Shown piece by piece: positions 17,458 to 26,801 of a stretch of DNA of 64,000 bases. The stretch lies in assembly GCF_000411255.1 (NCBI RefSeq), contig NZ_KE150412.1, positions 1,375,279-1,439,278 of the forward strand. Reading direction: 5' to 3'. This DNA comes from Paenibacillus sp. HGH0039. Its GTDB lineage: Bacteria > Bacillota > Bacilli > Paenibacillales > NBRC-103111. A model generated the notes under the pieces. That model was not told where the DNA came from and ran no database searches. It was given only the letters and a program-made list of their open reading frames with translations. The position numbers and the translations under genes are program-made. Numbering within the stretch: position 1 is the first letter of the stretch; every line of letters begins with the position of its first letter.

Positions 17458-18768
17458 TCATCGGTTCCGGCGCTGCTGATTTATTTTCATCTTCTCTTCC
17501 ATACCCTGTTCCGTGGCATTAAAAAACACCTCGCCCTCCAATTGTTCCGGCAAATACGCTTGTTTCACGTAATGACCCGGATAATTGTGGGGATACATGT
17601 AGCCTTTATGCCCTAATTGTTCCGCTCCCTTGTAGTGGGTATCCCTGAGATGCAGCGGAACCTCCGCCTTTCCGATGCTGTCCATGGCGGACATCGCACG
17701 TCCGATGGCAAGCGGGATGGAGTTGGATTTCGGGCTCTCCACAGCGAACAGAATCGCCTGGCAGACGATATATTTCGCCTCCGGCCAGCCGATCTTGTGA
17801 TAGGCCTCCATAGCCGAAACCGCCTGAACCATAGCCTGCGGATTCGCCAGGCCGATGTCTTCGCTGCAGGCGACGGTCAGACGCCGGATAAACGTCATCG
17901 GGTCCATGCCGAGCTTCTCCACGGCGTACAGGAACCAGAAGAGAGCAGCGTCGGACGACCCCCGAACGCTCTTATGGAACGCGGAGAGGACGTCATACTG
18001 CGTCGACTCGTCCGCTTTGACGGTCGGGCGGCGGATGGATTCCTCCGCGATGTCCAGCGTGATGCGGACGACGCCGTCCGCATCCGCCGAGGTCGTCAGC
18101 GCGGCGATTTCCAGCGCATTGAGCGCACGGCGGATATCTCCGCCCGCCATGAACGCGATATGCGCAAGCGCCTCTTCTTCGGCTTCGATGTTCAGAAAGC
18201 CGAGTCCGCGCTCTTCATCGGAGAGGGCGCGCTCCATCGCGATGCGGGCATGCTTCTCGGTCAAGCCGTGAAGCTGAAACAGCGTGGAGCGGGAGAGCAG
18301 AGCCCCGTTCACGTAGTGGAACGGGTTCTCGGTCGTCGCTCCGATGAACACGATCGTGCCCTGCTCCACGGCGGGCAGCAGAGCGTCCTGACGGGCCGAG
18401 TTGAAACGGTGGACCTCGTCGAGGAACAGGATCGTCCGCCGCCCGTACAGCGCCTTGGCCGACTTGGCCTGCTCGATCACCTCGCGGACATCCTTGACCG
18501 AAGCGTCCACGGCGTTCAATCTTACGAAATCGCCGGACGTCTTCTCCGATATAATGTGCGCGAGCGTGGTTTTACCGCAGCCGGGAGGCCCGTACAGCAC
18601 GATCGACGTGATCTGGTCGGCCTCGATCGCCCGGCGCAGCAGCTTGCCGGGACCCACGATATGTTCCTGGCCGATATATTCATCAAGAGTGCGGGGCCGC
18701 ATCCGGTCCGCGAGAAGCTTTCCGCGGGAATCGTTCTCGGCAGCGGCACTGAATAAGTCCATTTCCAT
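17458..18768 (-). CDS. rarA: Replication-associated recombination protein RarA (MgsA)
   Basis: A 436-residue AAA+ ATPase of the RarA/WRNIP1 family acting at stalled replication forks. Visible are PRTLDEYIGQEHIVGPG, Walker A YGPPGCGKTT, Walker B TILFLDEVHRF, sensor 1 GATTENPF and the C-terminal tetramerisation part with GSDPDAALYW-like RGSSDAALFWFLYAVEKLG and HNYPGHYVKQAYLP. The ATG at 18768 is eight bases from AGGCGG; a TTG at 18774 is also in frame. B. subtilis yrvN is likewise near cymR and tcdA. Confidence 0.95.
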   Translation of the reverse strand: MEMDLFSAAAENDSRGKLLADRMRPRTLDEYIGQEHIVGPGKLLRRAIEADQITSIVLYGPPGCGKTTLAHIISEKTSGDFVRLNAVDASVKDVREVIEQAKSAKALYGRRTILFLDEVHRFNSARQDALLPAVEQGTIVFIGATTENPFHYVNGALLSRSTLFQLHGLTEKHARIAMERALSDEERGLGFLNIEAEEEALAHIAFMAGGDIRRALNALEIAALTTSADADGVVRITLDIAEESIRRPTVKADESTQYDVLSAFHKSVRGSSDAALFWFLYAVEKLGMDPMTFIRRLTVACSEDIGLANPQAMVQAVSAMEAYHKIGWPEAKYIVCQAILFAVESPKSNSIPLAIGRAMSAMDSIGKAEVPLHLRDTHYKGAEQLGHKGYMYPHNYPGHYVKQAYLPEQLEGEVFFNATEQGMEEKMKINQQRRNR

Positions 18769-18808
18769 CTGCAATTCCGCCTTTCAACAGCATGTAGAGT
18801 ATCTACCT

Positions 18809-18838
18809 ATTATACTGTTGACGCCTCTTATTTGTCGA
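18809..18838 (-). promoter_or_regulatory. Promoter of rarA
   Basis: Minus-strand TCGACA (18838-18833), 18 bases, TATAAT (18814-18809), about 40 bases upstream of the rarA start. Confidence 0.65.
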
Positions 18839-18848
18839 AGTACCCGGC

Positions 18849-19952
18849 CTAATGCGCCGTTCCCGCGGAGTGGATACGGACATGAGTGTCCACTTTGAAT
18901 GTCAGCTTAGGGTATATTTTTTGCCAGTCTTCCCATTCCGATGCATTATCCCAACGGCGGGACATATAATGCAGGCCGAAGCCGATCGGGTCCGTCTCAT
19001 GTTTTTGGAGCCTCTTCAGGAATCGTTCCACCTGTCCGTTTATTTCCTTTGCCGTTGCGTCTTCGATAGTATCCAGAACAGACCGGGTCATGTTCTCATG
19101 GCTCTCGTTTTCTTCCAAAGTCGCTTTGATGTGAATTTCGTACGCGAGTACCGGCTCTTCTCCCGGCCGTGCGTTTATTTTATAAGAAGCCCGCGAGCTT
19201 TCCAGATTCAGTTCGTACAAGTTTCCTTCCATTTTACCGCTCAGGTTCGTTTTTAAGTTTTTGGTTGTCAGCAGGTTATACAATTTCGTTTCATTGGGAC
19301 TCAGCTCAATTCCGATCCGGTGTTTTTTCATGAGCGCCAGCTGATCGATTCTAAAATGATCTCCTTCGGCTTTGACGATCGGAAGAATGGGATCCATTCC
19401 TCTTTCCTCGAGCCGCCGCTGGTAATCGAATAAATACTCCGTTACGATGTAGGGCGATTCCGTTCCGCTTTTGGAAAGGCCGAGTATTAGGGCGTTGGAG
19501 GGAATACGCTCGGACTGGGGCTTGATTTTCTGGACGTCCAAGGCTGTTGGCTTGGCAATGGCCAGCAGCGTAATGAGCTGAATATCCCTGCGCCGCACCC
19601 CCCAGTTGATAATCTGATAAATATCATCGTGAGCCATATTTTCCCCGATCAGAAACACCTTCATATGACCGAAATCCAGCTCTTTGTCCACCTTGGACTT
19701 GGCTTTCCTTACCGCGTCCGCAACCGTCTTGGTTTCCTCGACTATAATGTCGAATTGCTCGGTCCCTTCTTTGGGATTCCCTTGGGGAATGGCCAGTTTC
19801 AGGCTGACCCGAAGGTTGTTTTTCTGATCATCCAACTTGTCTATCCCCATCGAGATCACAAAAATGCGTTTGTCGATGTCTTTGAAGTTGCAGCCGCCGA
19901 GGAGCAGCGGGAACAGCAGAGCCGGAATAAACAGCAGCAGCTTGTACCTCAC
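18849..19952 (-). CDS. Ger(x)C family spore germination lipoprotein (GerAC-like)
   Basis: A 367-residue lipoprotein, the C subunit of a GerA-type germinant receptor. The signal ends in a lipobox LGGC with Cys21. The N-terminal domain shows VISMGIDKLDDQKNNLRVSLKLAIPQG, and the C-terminal Ger(x)C domain runs from about residue 190 to the end with IGIELSPNE-like strands and WQKIYPKLTFKVDTHVRIHSAGT. Receptors of this type sit in the inner spore membrane and sense amino acids or sugars. The start is GTG at 19952, overlapping the stop of the B subunit gene by four bases. Confidence 0.92.
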   Translation of the reverse strand: MRYKLLLFIPALLFPLLLGGCNFKDIDKRIFVISMGIDKLDDQKNNLRVSLKLAIPQGNPKEGTEQFDIIVEETKTVADAVRKAKSKVDKELDFGHMKVFLIGENMAHDDIYQIINWGVRRRDIQLITLLAIAKPTALDVQKIKPQSERIPSNALILGLSKSGTESPYIVTEYLFDYQRRLEERGMDPILPIVKAEGDHFRIDQLALMKKHRIGIELSPNETKLYNLLTTKNLKTNLSGKMEGNLYELNLESSRASYKINARPGEEPVLAYEIHIKATLEENESHENMTRSVLDTIEDATAKEINGQVERFLKRLQKHETDPIGFGLHYMSRRWDNASEWEDWQKIYPKLTFKVDTHVRIHSAGTAH

Positions 19953-21037
19953 TTCTTTTTCTCCTTCCGATACATATAGAAAATCAGCAGCACGAAAATA
20001 AATTCAGCCACGAGCCTGATTTCAAGAAAGATCTCTCCGGATCTTATCAGCCCTTCCTGATTGAATTTGAGCATCCACATACTGGCTGTAGCGAAAACGA
20101 CAACGATTCCTAATGGAATATATTTAGACCCGCGCGCAGCGGCGGGAAACCGGATCAACCCCCTGGCCAGGTTCTGCGCCACATGCCAATGTACGATCGT
20201 GCTGATCAGAAAAAGGGAAATGTAAACCAGGTAAAAAACGAAAACGAGCCGTTCGACGAGGAACATATCGATCCGGATGGAATCCGCCAATGAAAACCAC
20301 GGATACACGTACGTGGATACGCCCATGGAACCGTGCATTCCGATCGGCACGATCATCGTAAGCAGCAGAAGTAGCAGACCCGACAGCGAAATAAGCAGAT
20401 AGCCTCTCATATGAAACTTTTCGAATACCCGGTTAAATACAACCAGATTGATATAACCGGTAAAAAGAAAAGTCGCCGCAGCCACCGCCTGAAACGAGGG
20501 CCACTGCAGACTGAATGTGAAAGTTTGCAGCACCGCGTCCCAGTCGAACATGGGGGACGTTATGGCCCGGATGATGAAGAACGCGACAATCGGACAATTC
20601 AGCACGAGCAAAATCTCGAGCCCGAACAAAATGGAAGCGGGATTGAGCGTACAGGCCCAGCACACCACAATCAAATAGCCGATCATAACCAAAAAGGCGG
20701 GAACGTCCGGACTTATGTAACGGAGGGTGATATCCACAAATGACAAAAGCGTAATGGCCCCGGCAAAAAACCAGAGCCCGATCATAAGCAGCTGGACGGA
20801 CACGTTCACCCAATTTGGCAGATACTGCTTCATCATTTCCGGAAACCCCTGCCGGGTGAAAGAAGCCAGCATGGTCGTGAACCATCGGATCAGCAGGTAG
20901 CTGATGACGACCGAGAGGAGAATCGAGGTCCACGCGCCGTCGAACCGGTGCTGCAGCAAAATTCTCGGCACATAAATGATAATGCTGATTAAAGCATTGA
21001 TGGCGATCAAGCAGTACACATATCTATTGGTGACCAT
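19949..21037 (-). CDS. GerAB-family spore germination permease subunit
   Basis: A 362-residue membrane protein of the GerAB/ArcD/ProY family (APC superfamily) with about ten helices, beginning NRYVYCLIAINALISIIIYVPRILL. In B. subtilis GerAB is the ligand-binding subunit. It has GGGT-free helix breaks and a W-rich SLQWPSFQAV segment. The ATG has a GGAGGT site four bases upstream. It overlaps the A subunit gene by 14 bases and the C subunit gene by four, so the three are one translationally coupled operon; the ligand cannot be inferred. Confidence 0.91.
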   Translation of the reverse strand: MVTNRYVYCLIAINALISIIIYVPRILLQHRFDGAWTSILLSVVISYLLIRWFTTMLASFTRQGFPEMMKQYLPNWVNVSVQLLMIGLWFFAGAITLLSFVDITLRYISPDVPAFLVMIGYLIVVCWACTLNPASILFGLEILLVLNCPIVAFFIIRAITSPMFDWDAVLQTFTFSLQWPSFQAVAAATFLFTGYINLVVFNRVFEKFHMRGYLLISLSGLLLLLLTMIVPIGMHGSMGVSTYVYPWFSLADSIRIDMFLVERLVFVFYLVYISLFLISTIVHWHVAQNLARGLIRFPAAARGSKYIPLGIVVVFATASMWMLKFNQEGLIRSGEIFLEIRLVAEFIFVLLIFYMYRKEKKK

Positions 21038-22385
21038 CCGTACCTCCGCTGCGCTGCTCGCGTATATGAAACAGCCGCATATAAGGGCGCCCGAAGCTGC
21101 GAAGATTGCATAAGTATAAAATACTGCCGATGACCCCGACGACTACGCCGAGCAGTCCGAAAATAGCGGCCAGCAAGACGAACCAGTACTTCGCGAAACG
21201 GACCGAAAAGCTCATCATGTTGATCGGAATAACAAAGTTGGAGATGGCAACCGCGGCCACGAGAATAATCATGATGCTTCCGACCAGTCCCGCTTCCGTG
21301 GAAGCCGTCCCCAGAATCAGACCGCCAACCGTCGTCGCCGTAGGTCCGATGGCCTTCGGCAGCCGCAAGCTCGCTTCGATCAGAAATTCCATCATAACGA
21401 GCATAATCAGAACCTCGACAAAAGAAGGGTACGGCACGCTTGCCCGGCTTCCTGCGATAAGCAGCGTCAAGTTCATTTTCAAAATTTCGGGATTATAGGA
21501 AGTGAAGGCCACGTAAAGAGCAGGCAGGGTCAAGGTCATAAACAGGCCGACGTAACGGAGAATGAGCAGAAAAAAACCGACGAACGGGAGCTGCACTTTA
21601 TCGTCCATAGCCGTAAAAAAGTCAAAAAAGGTGGACGGCAGAATAAGCGCAAAGGGACTCGTATCGATCAGAATGATAATTTTGCCCTCGCTCAAGTTAT
21701 CGATGACCCGGTCGGGCCGTTCCGTCGTCATCATCGTAGGCACCAGCCGGAAGCCTTGCGGACTCAGCGCTTTCTCCAGCTCGCCGGAAGATTGAATCTT
21801 GTCTACCTTCAGCTGCGAAAATTTATCTTTAACGTCGGTAAGGATACCCTTGTCGACTTTTCGGTCGTCGTAAACGAGCGAGACCGCGGTTTGGGACAAA
21901 TAGCCGACCGTTGAATTTTCGATTTTCAGATTGGAAGATTTATAACGACGGCGGACCAAGTTCAGGTTCGTAAAAATGGATTCCGTAAAGGCGTCCTGAG
22001 GGCCCTGCACGATCGCTTCCACCGTGGCGTCCCCCACACTGCTCTTGACGTCCTGCAAGGCTTCCAGCAGGTATATTTTACCGTCTACGAACAGAGCCAC
22101 TGACCCCGATAGAATCAAATCGAGCGCTCTGACCACATTCGTAAACTCTATGCCGCTGGGCAGGGACGAAATATACTGCACATAGAGGTCCATCGAACGG
22201 ATTTCAAAAAACGGGGCGATAAAAAATCTCCGTATCATTTTCGAATCGCACAAGCTTTTCATGTAAATCAGCCGCATCGTCCTGCCATCCGAAGTAAGCT
22301 CGCAATTTTCCAGATCGGCGGAAAGCGCCAGCTTCTCAGCCAACCATTGTTCGATCTGCTCCGTCGTCGCATTCGTGCCGGTCAT
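21024..22385 (-). CDS. GerAA-family spore germination protein
   Basis: A 453-residue A subunit of a GerA-type receptor. The soluble N-terminal part contains LIYMKSLCD and GSVALFVDGKIYLLE, then YLSQTAVSLVYDDRKVDK; the C-terminal part has about five to six helices (TLPALYVAFTSYNPEILK, SRASVPYPSFVEVLIMLVMMEFLIEA, GPTATTVGGLILG). GerA forms a pentameric ion channel in the spore membrane. It is slightly short at the N-terminus relative to GerAA (482). The ATG has a GGGAGGGG site. As the first gene of the operon it should be read by a forespore sigma factor, but I found no convincing sigma-G promoter upstream. Confidence 0.93.
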   Translation of the reverse strand: MTGTNATTEQIEQWLAEKLALSADLENCELTSDGRTMRLIYMKSLCDSKMIRRFFIAPFFEIRSMDLYVQYISSLPSGIEFTNVVRALDLILSGSVALFVDGKIYLLEALQDVKSSVGDATVEAIVQGPQDAFTESIFTNLNLVRRRYKSSNLKIENSTVGYLSQTAVSLVYDDRKVDKGILTDVKDKFSQLKVDKIQSSGELEKALSPQGFRLVPTMMTTERPDRVIDNLSEGKIIILIDTSPFALILPSTFFDFFTAMDDKVQLPFVGFFLLILRYVGLFMTLTLPALYVAFTSYNPEILKMNLTLLIAGSRASVPYPSFVEVLIMLVMMEFLIEASLRLPKAIGPTATTVGGLILGTASTEAGLVGSIMIILVAAVAISNFVIPINMMSFSVRFAKYWFVLLAAIFGLLGVVVGVIGSILYLCNLRSFGRPYMRLFHIREQRSGGTDGHQ

Positions 22386-22594
22386 CCGTTATTCCCCTCC
22401 CTTCCTCTCTTATCCGAACGGTTCTTTGGTTTACGTTGCCCAGCTTACTTCCATGTCATTCCAAGGCTTCGTATTTGCAACCTGCCGAACAAGCATAACC
22501 GAACACTCCGGGCAGACCGTATTTCCGGCCGTTTGTCTTTGTACGCGCACAAAAAAACCGAGTGTCCCCCTGCGTCCGCCTTGCGGCGGAACGC
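22386..22594 (-). other. Gene-free stretch upstream of the ger operon
   Basis: This holds the presumed ger promoter region, which I could not identify, and a small hairpin (GCGTTCCGCC / GGCGGACGC, 22573-22595) without a T tract. No gene is visible. Confidence 0.4.
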
Positions 22595-22633
22595 AAAAAA
22601 GCCCTCACCCCGCCGGGAAAGCGGAACGAAGGC
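22595..22633 (-). terminator. Terminator after the SLH protein gene
   Basis: On the minus strand GCCTTCGTTCCGC pairs with GCGGGGTGAGGGC (13 positions, some G-T pairs), followed by TTTTTT. It is about 70 bases downstream of the SLH gene stop. Confidence 0.75.
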
Positions 22634-22703
22634 TAATCGCTTCAAAACATTCGAACGTATTCAACAGGTTTATTTAGGAGAAGAGAAGCTGACGGAGAAG
22701 CCC

Positions 22704-24014
22704 TCAGTCTTCTTCCAGCGCCAGAATTCCCTTGGCCTTGCTGACGGATAACCGCAGCTTCTCCCCTTTGTCCGTCACGGTAAACAGGTAGCGGTCGCTC
22801 TCCTCCCGCTCGAACAGACCGGAGCCCGCTTTGTAATACCGGACCACAATTCCCTCCGCCTCTTCGCGGGTGAACGGCTCCGTAAGCTTCTCTTCCTCGC
22901 GGCCGCCGATGACCCAGTTCCCGTTTCGTTTGAGCAGCGTATACGTCAGAAAGGCCGAATCCGTGTAGGCCCCTTCCGGCCTCTTGCCCCGGACTTTGAC
23001 CCTGTCGTCCGTCACACTGACGATTTTAAACGAAGGCACGGGCATCGATACAGCCGGAAAAATGGCCACGGCTTCGTAGATCCCGCCCAGATGACGCTCA
23101 TAGAATGTTCTCCAGCTTCCCGGGTCCGCATAATAACGGCTCAGGGCCGGCTGGATCGCTTCAAATGGCGGCTTCGTACGGGAAGCCAGTTCATGGTCGA
23201 AGAGGCTCAGAAACAGCTCCGCCGTCTTCTGCTCGCTAAACCTGATCAGGCTTGCCGCCTTGTCCGCCGTCAGGGGCTGCGCCGCTTTAGCCGCGCGCTC
23301 CCCGGCCGTCGCCTCCAGGAGTGCCAGCGCCCGCGAAACAAGCGCAGCCGCATCGCCGCGGGTCATGACGCGCTTCGGTTCGTAGCTCGCGCCCGAATCG
23401 CTGCGCAGCCCCAGCGCCATGATGTTGTGCACGGACGCCTGTGCCCACGCATCGGCATCGCTCGCGCTCGGGCCGGGTGCAGCCGCCGGGGCTTCGACGC
23501 CCCGGGCCTCCAGCCAGCGCCACACCATCGCGGCGGCGGCCTGGCGGGTTACCGGCTGCGCGGGCATGAACTTGACGGCCGTTACGCCGTCAACGAGGCC
23601 TGCCGCATAGGCAGCCGAAATATACGGCGTCGACCACGCGGACACGAGGTCGACGAAGGGGGTCGGCCCTTCGGACGTTCGGAGTCCGAAGGCGGATGCG
23701 AGCAGCTTGGCAAACTGCTCGCGGGTCAGTGCCCCGTCCGGATCGAACCGGCCGGATGCCGTTCCTTCGATGAGGCCCCGCGCAGCCAGATCCGCAATCG
23801 CGTCCGCGTTGCGGTTATCCGGGGCCACATCGGCGAAGAGGCGGCCTGCGGCCGGGCCGACTTCCGCCCCCGCTGCCTGTCCCTCCCGCGGCGCTTCGGC
23901 CCGGCTCCCGCCGGCCCGTTCCGCCTCCCGGTGCTCCGCCGCGAAGGCCTGTCCGGCTATCGAAGTTAGCACGGCAGCCGCGGATAAAGTGAGGAGAACC
24001 TTTTTCCAAGCCAT
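22704..24014 (-). CDS. S-layer homology domain protein, 436 residues
   Basis: A secreted protein anchored to cell-wall polymer. A signal peptide covers about residues 1-25 and ends in GQAFA. Three SLH domains follow at roughly 58-105 (FADVAPDNRNADAIADLAARGLIEG), 118-165 (AYAAGLVDG) and 180-240 (ALGLRSDSG, with the TRGDAAALVSRAL helix). The C-terminal half has no motif I recognise; LTYTLLKRNGNWVI followed by charged strands suggests an NTF2-like or small beta domain. A GC-rich Ala/Gly/Glu linker separates signal and SLH. The gene is monocistronic between tcdA and the ger operon, with its own terminator. Wall attachment is confident, the effector role unknown. Confidence 0.83.
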   Translation of the reverse strand: MAWKKVLLTLSAAAVLTSIAGQAFAAEHREAERAGGSRAEAPREGQAAGAEVGPAAGRLFADVAPDNRNADAIADLAARGLIEGTASGRFDPDGALTREQFAKLLASAFGLRTSEGPTPFVDLVSAWSTPYISAAYAAGLVDGVTAVKFMPAQPVTRQAAAAMVWRWLEARGVEAPAAAPGPSASDADAWAQASVHNIMALGLRSDSGASYEPKRVMTRGDAAALVSRALALLEATAGERAAKAAQPLTADKAASLIRFSEQKTAELFLSLFDHELASRTKPPFEAIQPALSRYYADPGSWRTFYERHLGGIYEAVAIFPAVSMPVPSFKIVSVTDDRVKVRGKRPEGAYTDSAFLTYTLLKRNGNWVIGGREEEKLTEPFTREEAEGIVVRYYKAGSGLFEREESDRYLFTVTDKGEKLRLSVSKAKGILALEED

Positions 24015-24059
24015 ACCTTTCCTGCCTCTCTAGGTGCTATTGTGACTTCGCAAGGGTAG

Positions 24060-24815
24060 TTAAACGTCAATACCGGCGTTGTGCAGCAGGTCTTTGACGC
24101 ATACGCTGACCATGATCAGGCCCGCAACGGGCGGCACAAAAGCGTTGCTCGCCGGAGGCTGCTGCGCTTTGCGGATTTCCGGCGCGTTCTCCGGAACAAT
24201 GCGCTGAGTGACATCTTCGCGCGGTTTCTTCGGCTCTTCCGTCGAGAAAACCACTTTCACGCCTTTTTTGATGCCTTCCTTGCGGAGCTTCGTCCGGACG
24301 ACCCGGGCAATGGGATCCATCGTCGTTTTGGAAATGTCCGCGACCTGGAACTTGGTCGGGTCCATTTTATTCGCCGCGCCCATGCTGGAGATCATCGGGA
24401 TTTTACGGTCCAGGCACTGCTTGATGAGATGAATCTTATAGGAGATGGTATCCGAAGCGTCCAGAACATAGTCCGGCTTGTAGTCAAACAGCTGCTCGTA
24501 CGTTTCCTCCGTATAGAACATCCGCAGAGCGATGGCGTCGCATTCGGGATTGATGAGCTTGATCCGCTCCTGCATAAGCTCGGCTTTAGGTTGTCCTACC
24601 GTCGTCGTAAGGGCATGGATCTGACGGTTCACATTCGTAATATCCACCACATCTTTATCGATCAGTATAATTCGTCCGACTCCGGTCCGGGCCAGGGCTT
24701 CGGCCGCTATGGAACCGACTCCGCCGATACCGAGAACGGCTACTGTGCTGCCTTTCATAACCTCAAGGCCTTCGGGTCCAATGGCAAGTTCCGTCCGGGA
24801 GAATTGATGAAGCAT
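24060..24815 (-). CDS. tcdA: tRNA threonylcarbamoyladenosine dehydratase TcdA
   Basis: A 251-residue E1-like (ThiF/MoeB family) enzyme that cyclises t6A37 in tRNA to ct6A using ATP. It has the nucleotide motif VAVLGIGGVGSIAAEALARTG, IILIDKDVVDITNVNRQ, and VLDASDTISYK, plus the TcdA-type C-terminus GLIMVSVCVKDLL. There are no paired CxxC zinc motifs as in ThiF. It corresponds to B. subtilis yrvM, which also follows aspS. AGGAGGAAATTCCGA precedes the ATG. Confidence 0.93.
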   Translation of the reverse strand: MLHQFSRTELAIGPEGLEVMKGSTVAVLGIGGVGSIAAEALARTGVGRIILIDKDVVDITNVNRQIHALTTTVGQPKAELMQERIKLINPECDAIALRMFYTEETYEQLFDYKPDYVLDASDTISYKIHLIKQCLDRKIPMISSMGAANKMDPTKFQVADISKTTMDPIARVVRTKLRKEGIKKGVKVVFSTEEPKKPREDVTQRIVPENAPEIRKAQQPPASNAFVPPVAGLIMVSVCVKDLLHNAGIDV

Positions 24816-24923
24816 TCGGAATTTCCTCCTCTGTCAGCTAACAATATGATAGGTTTACGCTAAGTTTGACCTGATTCGGTGGCTAATGTCAAGTCGTGCG
24901 CTTGGTTTTACCTCTGCGACCCG

Positions 24924-24945
24924 AAAAAAGGGACCCGAAGGTCCC
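24924..24945 (-). terminator. Terminator of the hisS-aspS operon
   Basis: Minus-strand GGGACC-TTC-GGGTCCC hairpin followed by TTTTTTC, about 70 bases downstream of the aspS stop. Confidence 0.88.
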
Positions 24946-25016
24946 TCCCTGTTTCGTCTATTTTACCCTGCGGCCTGTAAAATTTACACGGCCGGGGAGC
25001 GTGGCGGCTGCCGAAC

Positions 25017-26801
25017 TTAAGCTTTGGCTGCCGGTTGTTTCAACGCGATGCGGATGGAAAGCTGTTCAAGCTGCTTCTCGTCGACTTCGCTCGGCGCATC
25101 GGTAAGCGGATCGGACGCGCTTGCCGTTTTCGGGAAGGCGATCGTTTCACGCAGGTTCGTGCGTCCCGCAAGCAGCATCACCAGACGGTCGAAGCCGTAT
25201 GCCATTCCGCCGTGCGGAGGCGTGCCGTATTCGAAAGCTTCGAGCAGGAAGCCGAATTTTTCTTTGGCTTTTTCAGGCGTGAATCCGAGCGCCGCGAACA
25301 TTTTCTCCTGCACCTCGCGCTGGTAAATCCGCATGGAACCGCCGCCTACTTCGTAGCCGTTGAGCACGATATCGTAGGCCTGGGCGCGCATTTGGCCCGG
25401 GTCCGTTTCGAAGAGATGCAGATCTTCGTCCTTCGGACGGGTGAACGGGTGATGCATGGCGACATAACGCTTCTCGTCTTCGTCGTACTCGAACATCGGG
25501 AAGTCGACGACCCACAGGAATTTGTAGGCTTTGTCGTCGATCAGACCCAGATCGCGGCCGACTTTCAGGCGAAGGTTGCCCAATACGTCGTATACGACTT
25601 TCGGTTTGTCGGCGGAGAAGACGAGCAGGTCTCCCTCTTCCACGTTCAGACGCTCGGTCAGCGCGGCGATCTCTTCTTCCTTGAAGAATTTGACGATCGG
25701 CCCTTTCCACTCGCCTTCCTTCACGGTGATCCAGGCGAGACCTTTGCCGCCGTAGCGGGATGCGAACGGCTGAAGATCGTCAAGTTCTTTGCGGCTCCAC
25801 GTCGCGCCGCAGCCCTTGGCGTTCAAGGCTTTAACGATGCCGCCGTTTTTGGCGACCATGTTAAATACTTTTACGTCGCTGTCCGCCACGATATCGGTCA
25901 CCGTGGACAGCTCCAGACCGAAGCGCAGGTCCGGCTTGTCGGAACCGTATTTGTCCATCGCTTCCGCGTACGTCAGACGCTGGAACGGTGTCGGAATCTC
26001 CGCTCCGACCGTTTCGCGGAACAGACGCACGATCAACTGCTCCATCATGTCCAGAAGCTGATCTTGGGACAGGAAGGACGTCTCGATGTCCACCTGCGTG
26101 AACTCCGGCTGACGGTCGGCCCGCAGATCCTCGTCGCGGAAACAGCGCGCGATCTGGTAGTACCGCTCCAGTCCGCTCACCATGAGCAGCTGCTTGTACA
26201 GCTGCGGAGACTGCGGGAGCGCGAAGAACTCGCCCGGGTGCACACGGCTCGGCACGAGATAGTCGCGCGCGCCTTCCGGCGTGCTGCCCGTAAGAATCGG
26301 CGTCTCGATATCAAGGAACCCGTTCTCGTCGAGGAAGTTGCGGAAAATCCGGGCCGCTTTGGCACGCAGCATCAGAGTCTGCTGCATTTCCGGACGGCGA
26401 AGATCCAGGTAGCGGTGCTTCAGGCGCAGCGTCTCGTCGATTTCGATGCCGTCTTCGATGAAGAACGGGGGATTTTTAGCGGCGTTCATAATTTCGATTT
26501 CCGTGATCCGGACTTCGATTTCACCGGTCTGCAGGTTGGTGTTTACCGTTTCGGCGTCCCGTTCGACGACGGTCCCTTTTACGGCCAGTACGTATTCGTT
26601 ACGGGCGCGGTCGCCGATCGCCAGCGCTTCTCCCGAGAAATCCGGGTTGAAGACGATCTGCACAAGACCGCTGCGGTCGCGCAGGTCGATGAACAAGACG
26701 CCTCCCAGGTCGCGACGGCGCTGTACCCAACCGTTCAGAATAACCGTTTCTCCGATGTTCGCTTTCGTTAATTGCCCGCAATGATGTGTTTTGAGCATCA
26801 T
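25017..26801 (-). CDS. aspS: Aspartate--tRNA ligase
   Basis: A 594-residue class IIb synthetase of the bacterial type. Seen are the OB-fold anticodon-binding domain ([22 protein letters not shown]), the core with [20 protein letters not shown] and [20 protein letters not shown], the GAD insertion, and motif 3 in [15 protein letters not shown]. Two adjacent ATGs begin the frame; the first overlaps the hisS stop by four bases (ATGA), and a GGAGG site lies about 12 bases upstream. It is the second gene of the T-box-controlled hisS-aspS operon and ends at a strong terminator. Confidence 0.97.
   Translation of the reverse strand: MMLKTHHCGQLTKANIGETVILNGWVQRRRDLGGVLFIDLRDRSGLVQIVFNPDFSGEALAIGDRARNEYVLAVKGTVVERDAETVNTNLQTGEIEVRITEIEIMNAAKNPPFFIEDGIEIDETLRLKHRYLDLRRPEMQQTLMLRAKAARIFRNFLDENGFLDIETPILTGSTPEGARDYLVPSRVHPGEFFALPQSPQLYKQLLMVSGLERYYQIARCFRDEDLRADRQPEFTQVDIETSFLSQDQLLDMMEQLIVRLFRETVGAEIPTPFQRLTYAEAMDKYGSDKPDLRFGLELSTVTDIVADSDVKVFNMVAKNGGIVKALNAKGCGATWSRKELDDLQPFASRYGGKGLAWITVKEGEWKGPIVKFFKEEEIAALTERLNVEEGDLLVFSADKPKVVYDVLGNLRLKVGRDLGLIDDKAYKFLWVVDFPMFEYDEDEKRYVAMHHPFTRPKDEDLHLFETDPGQMRAQAYDIVLNGYEVGGGSMRIYQREVQEKMFAALGFTPEKAKEKFGFLLEAFEYGTPPHGGMAYGFDRLVMLLAGRTNLRETIAFPKTASASDPLTDAPSEVDEKQLEQLSIRIALKQPAAKA

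Noticed and set aside
24816..25016. Possible 6S RNA between tcdA and aspS, where B. subtilis has bsrA
   Set aside because: The gap holds only the aspS terminator and the tcdA upstream region; it is too short after the terminator and shows no long 6S-type closing stem.
25035..26771. Long plus-strand open frame opposite aspS
   Set aside because: Antisense shadow of a conserved synthetase; composition is typical of reverse-complement artefacts.
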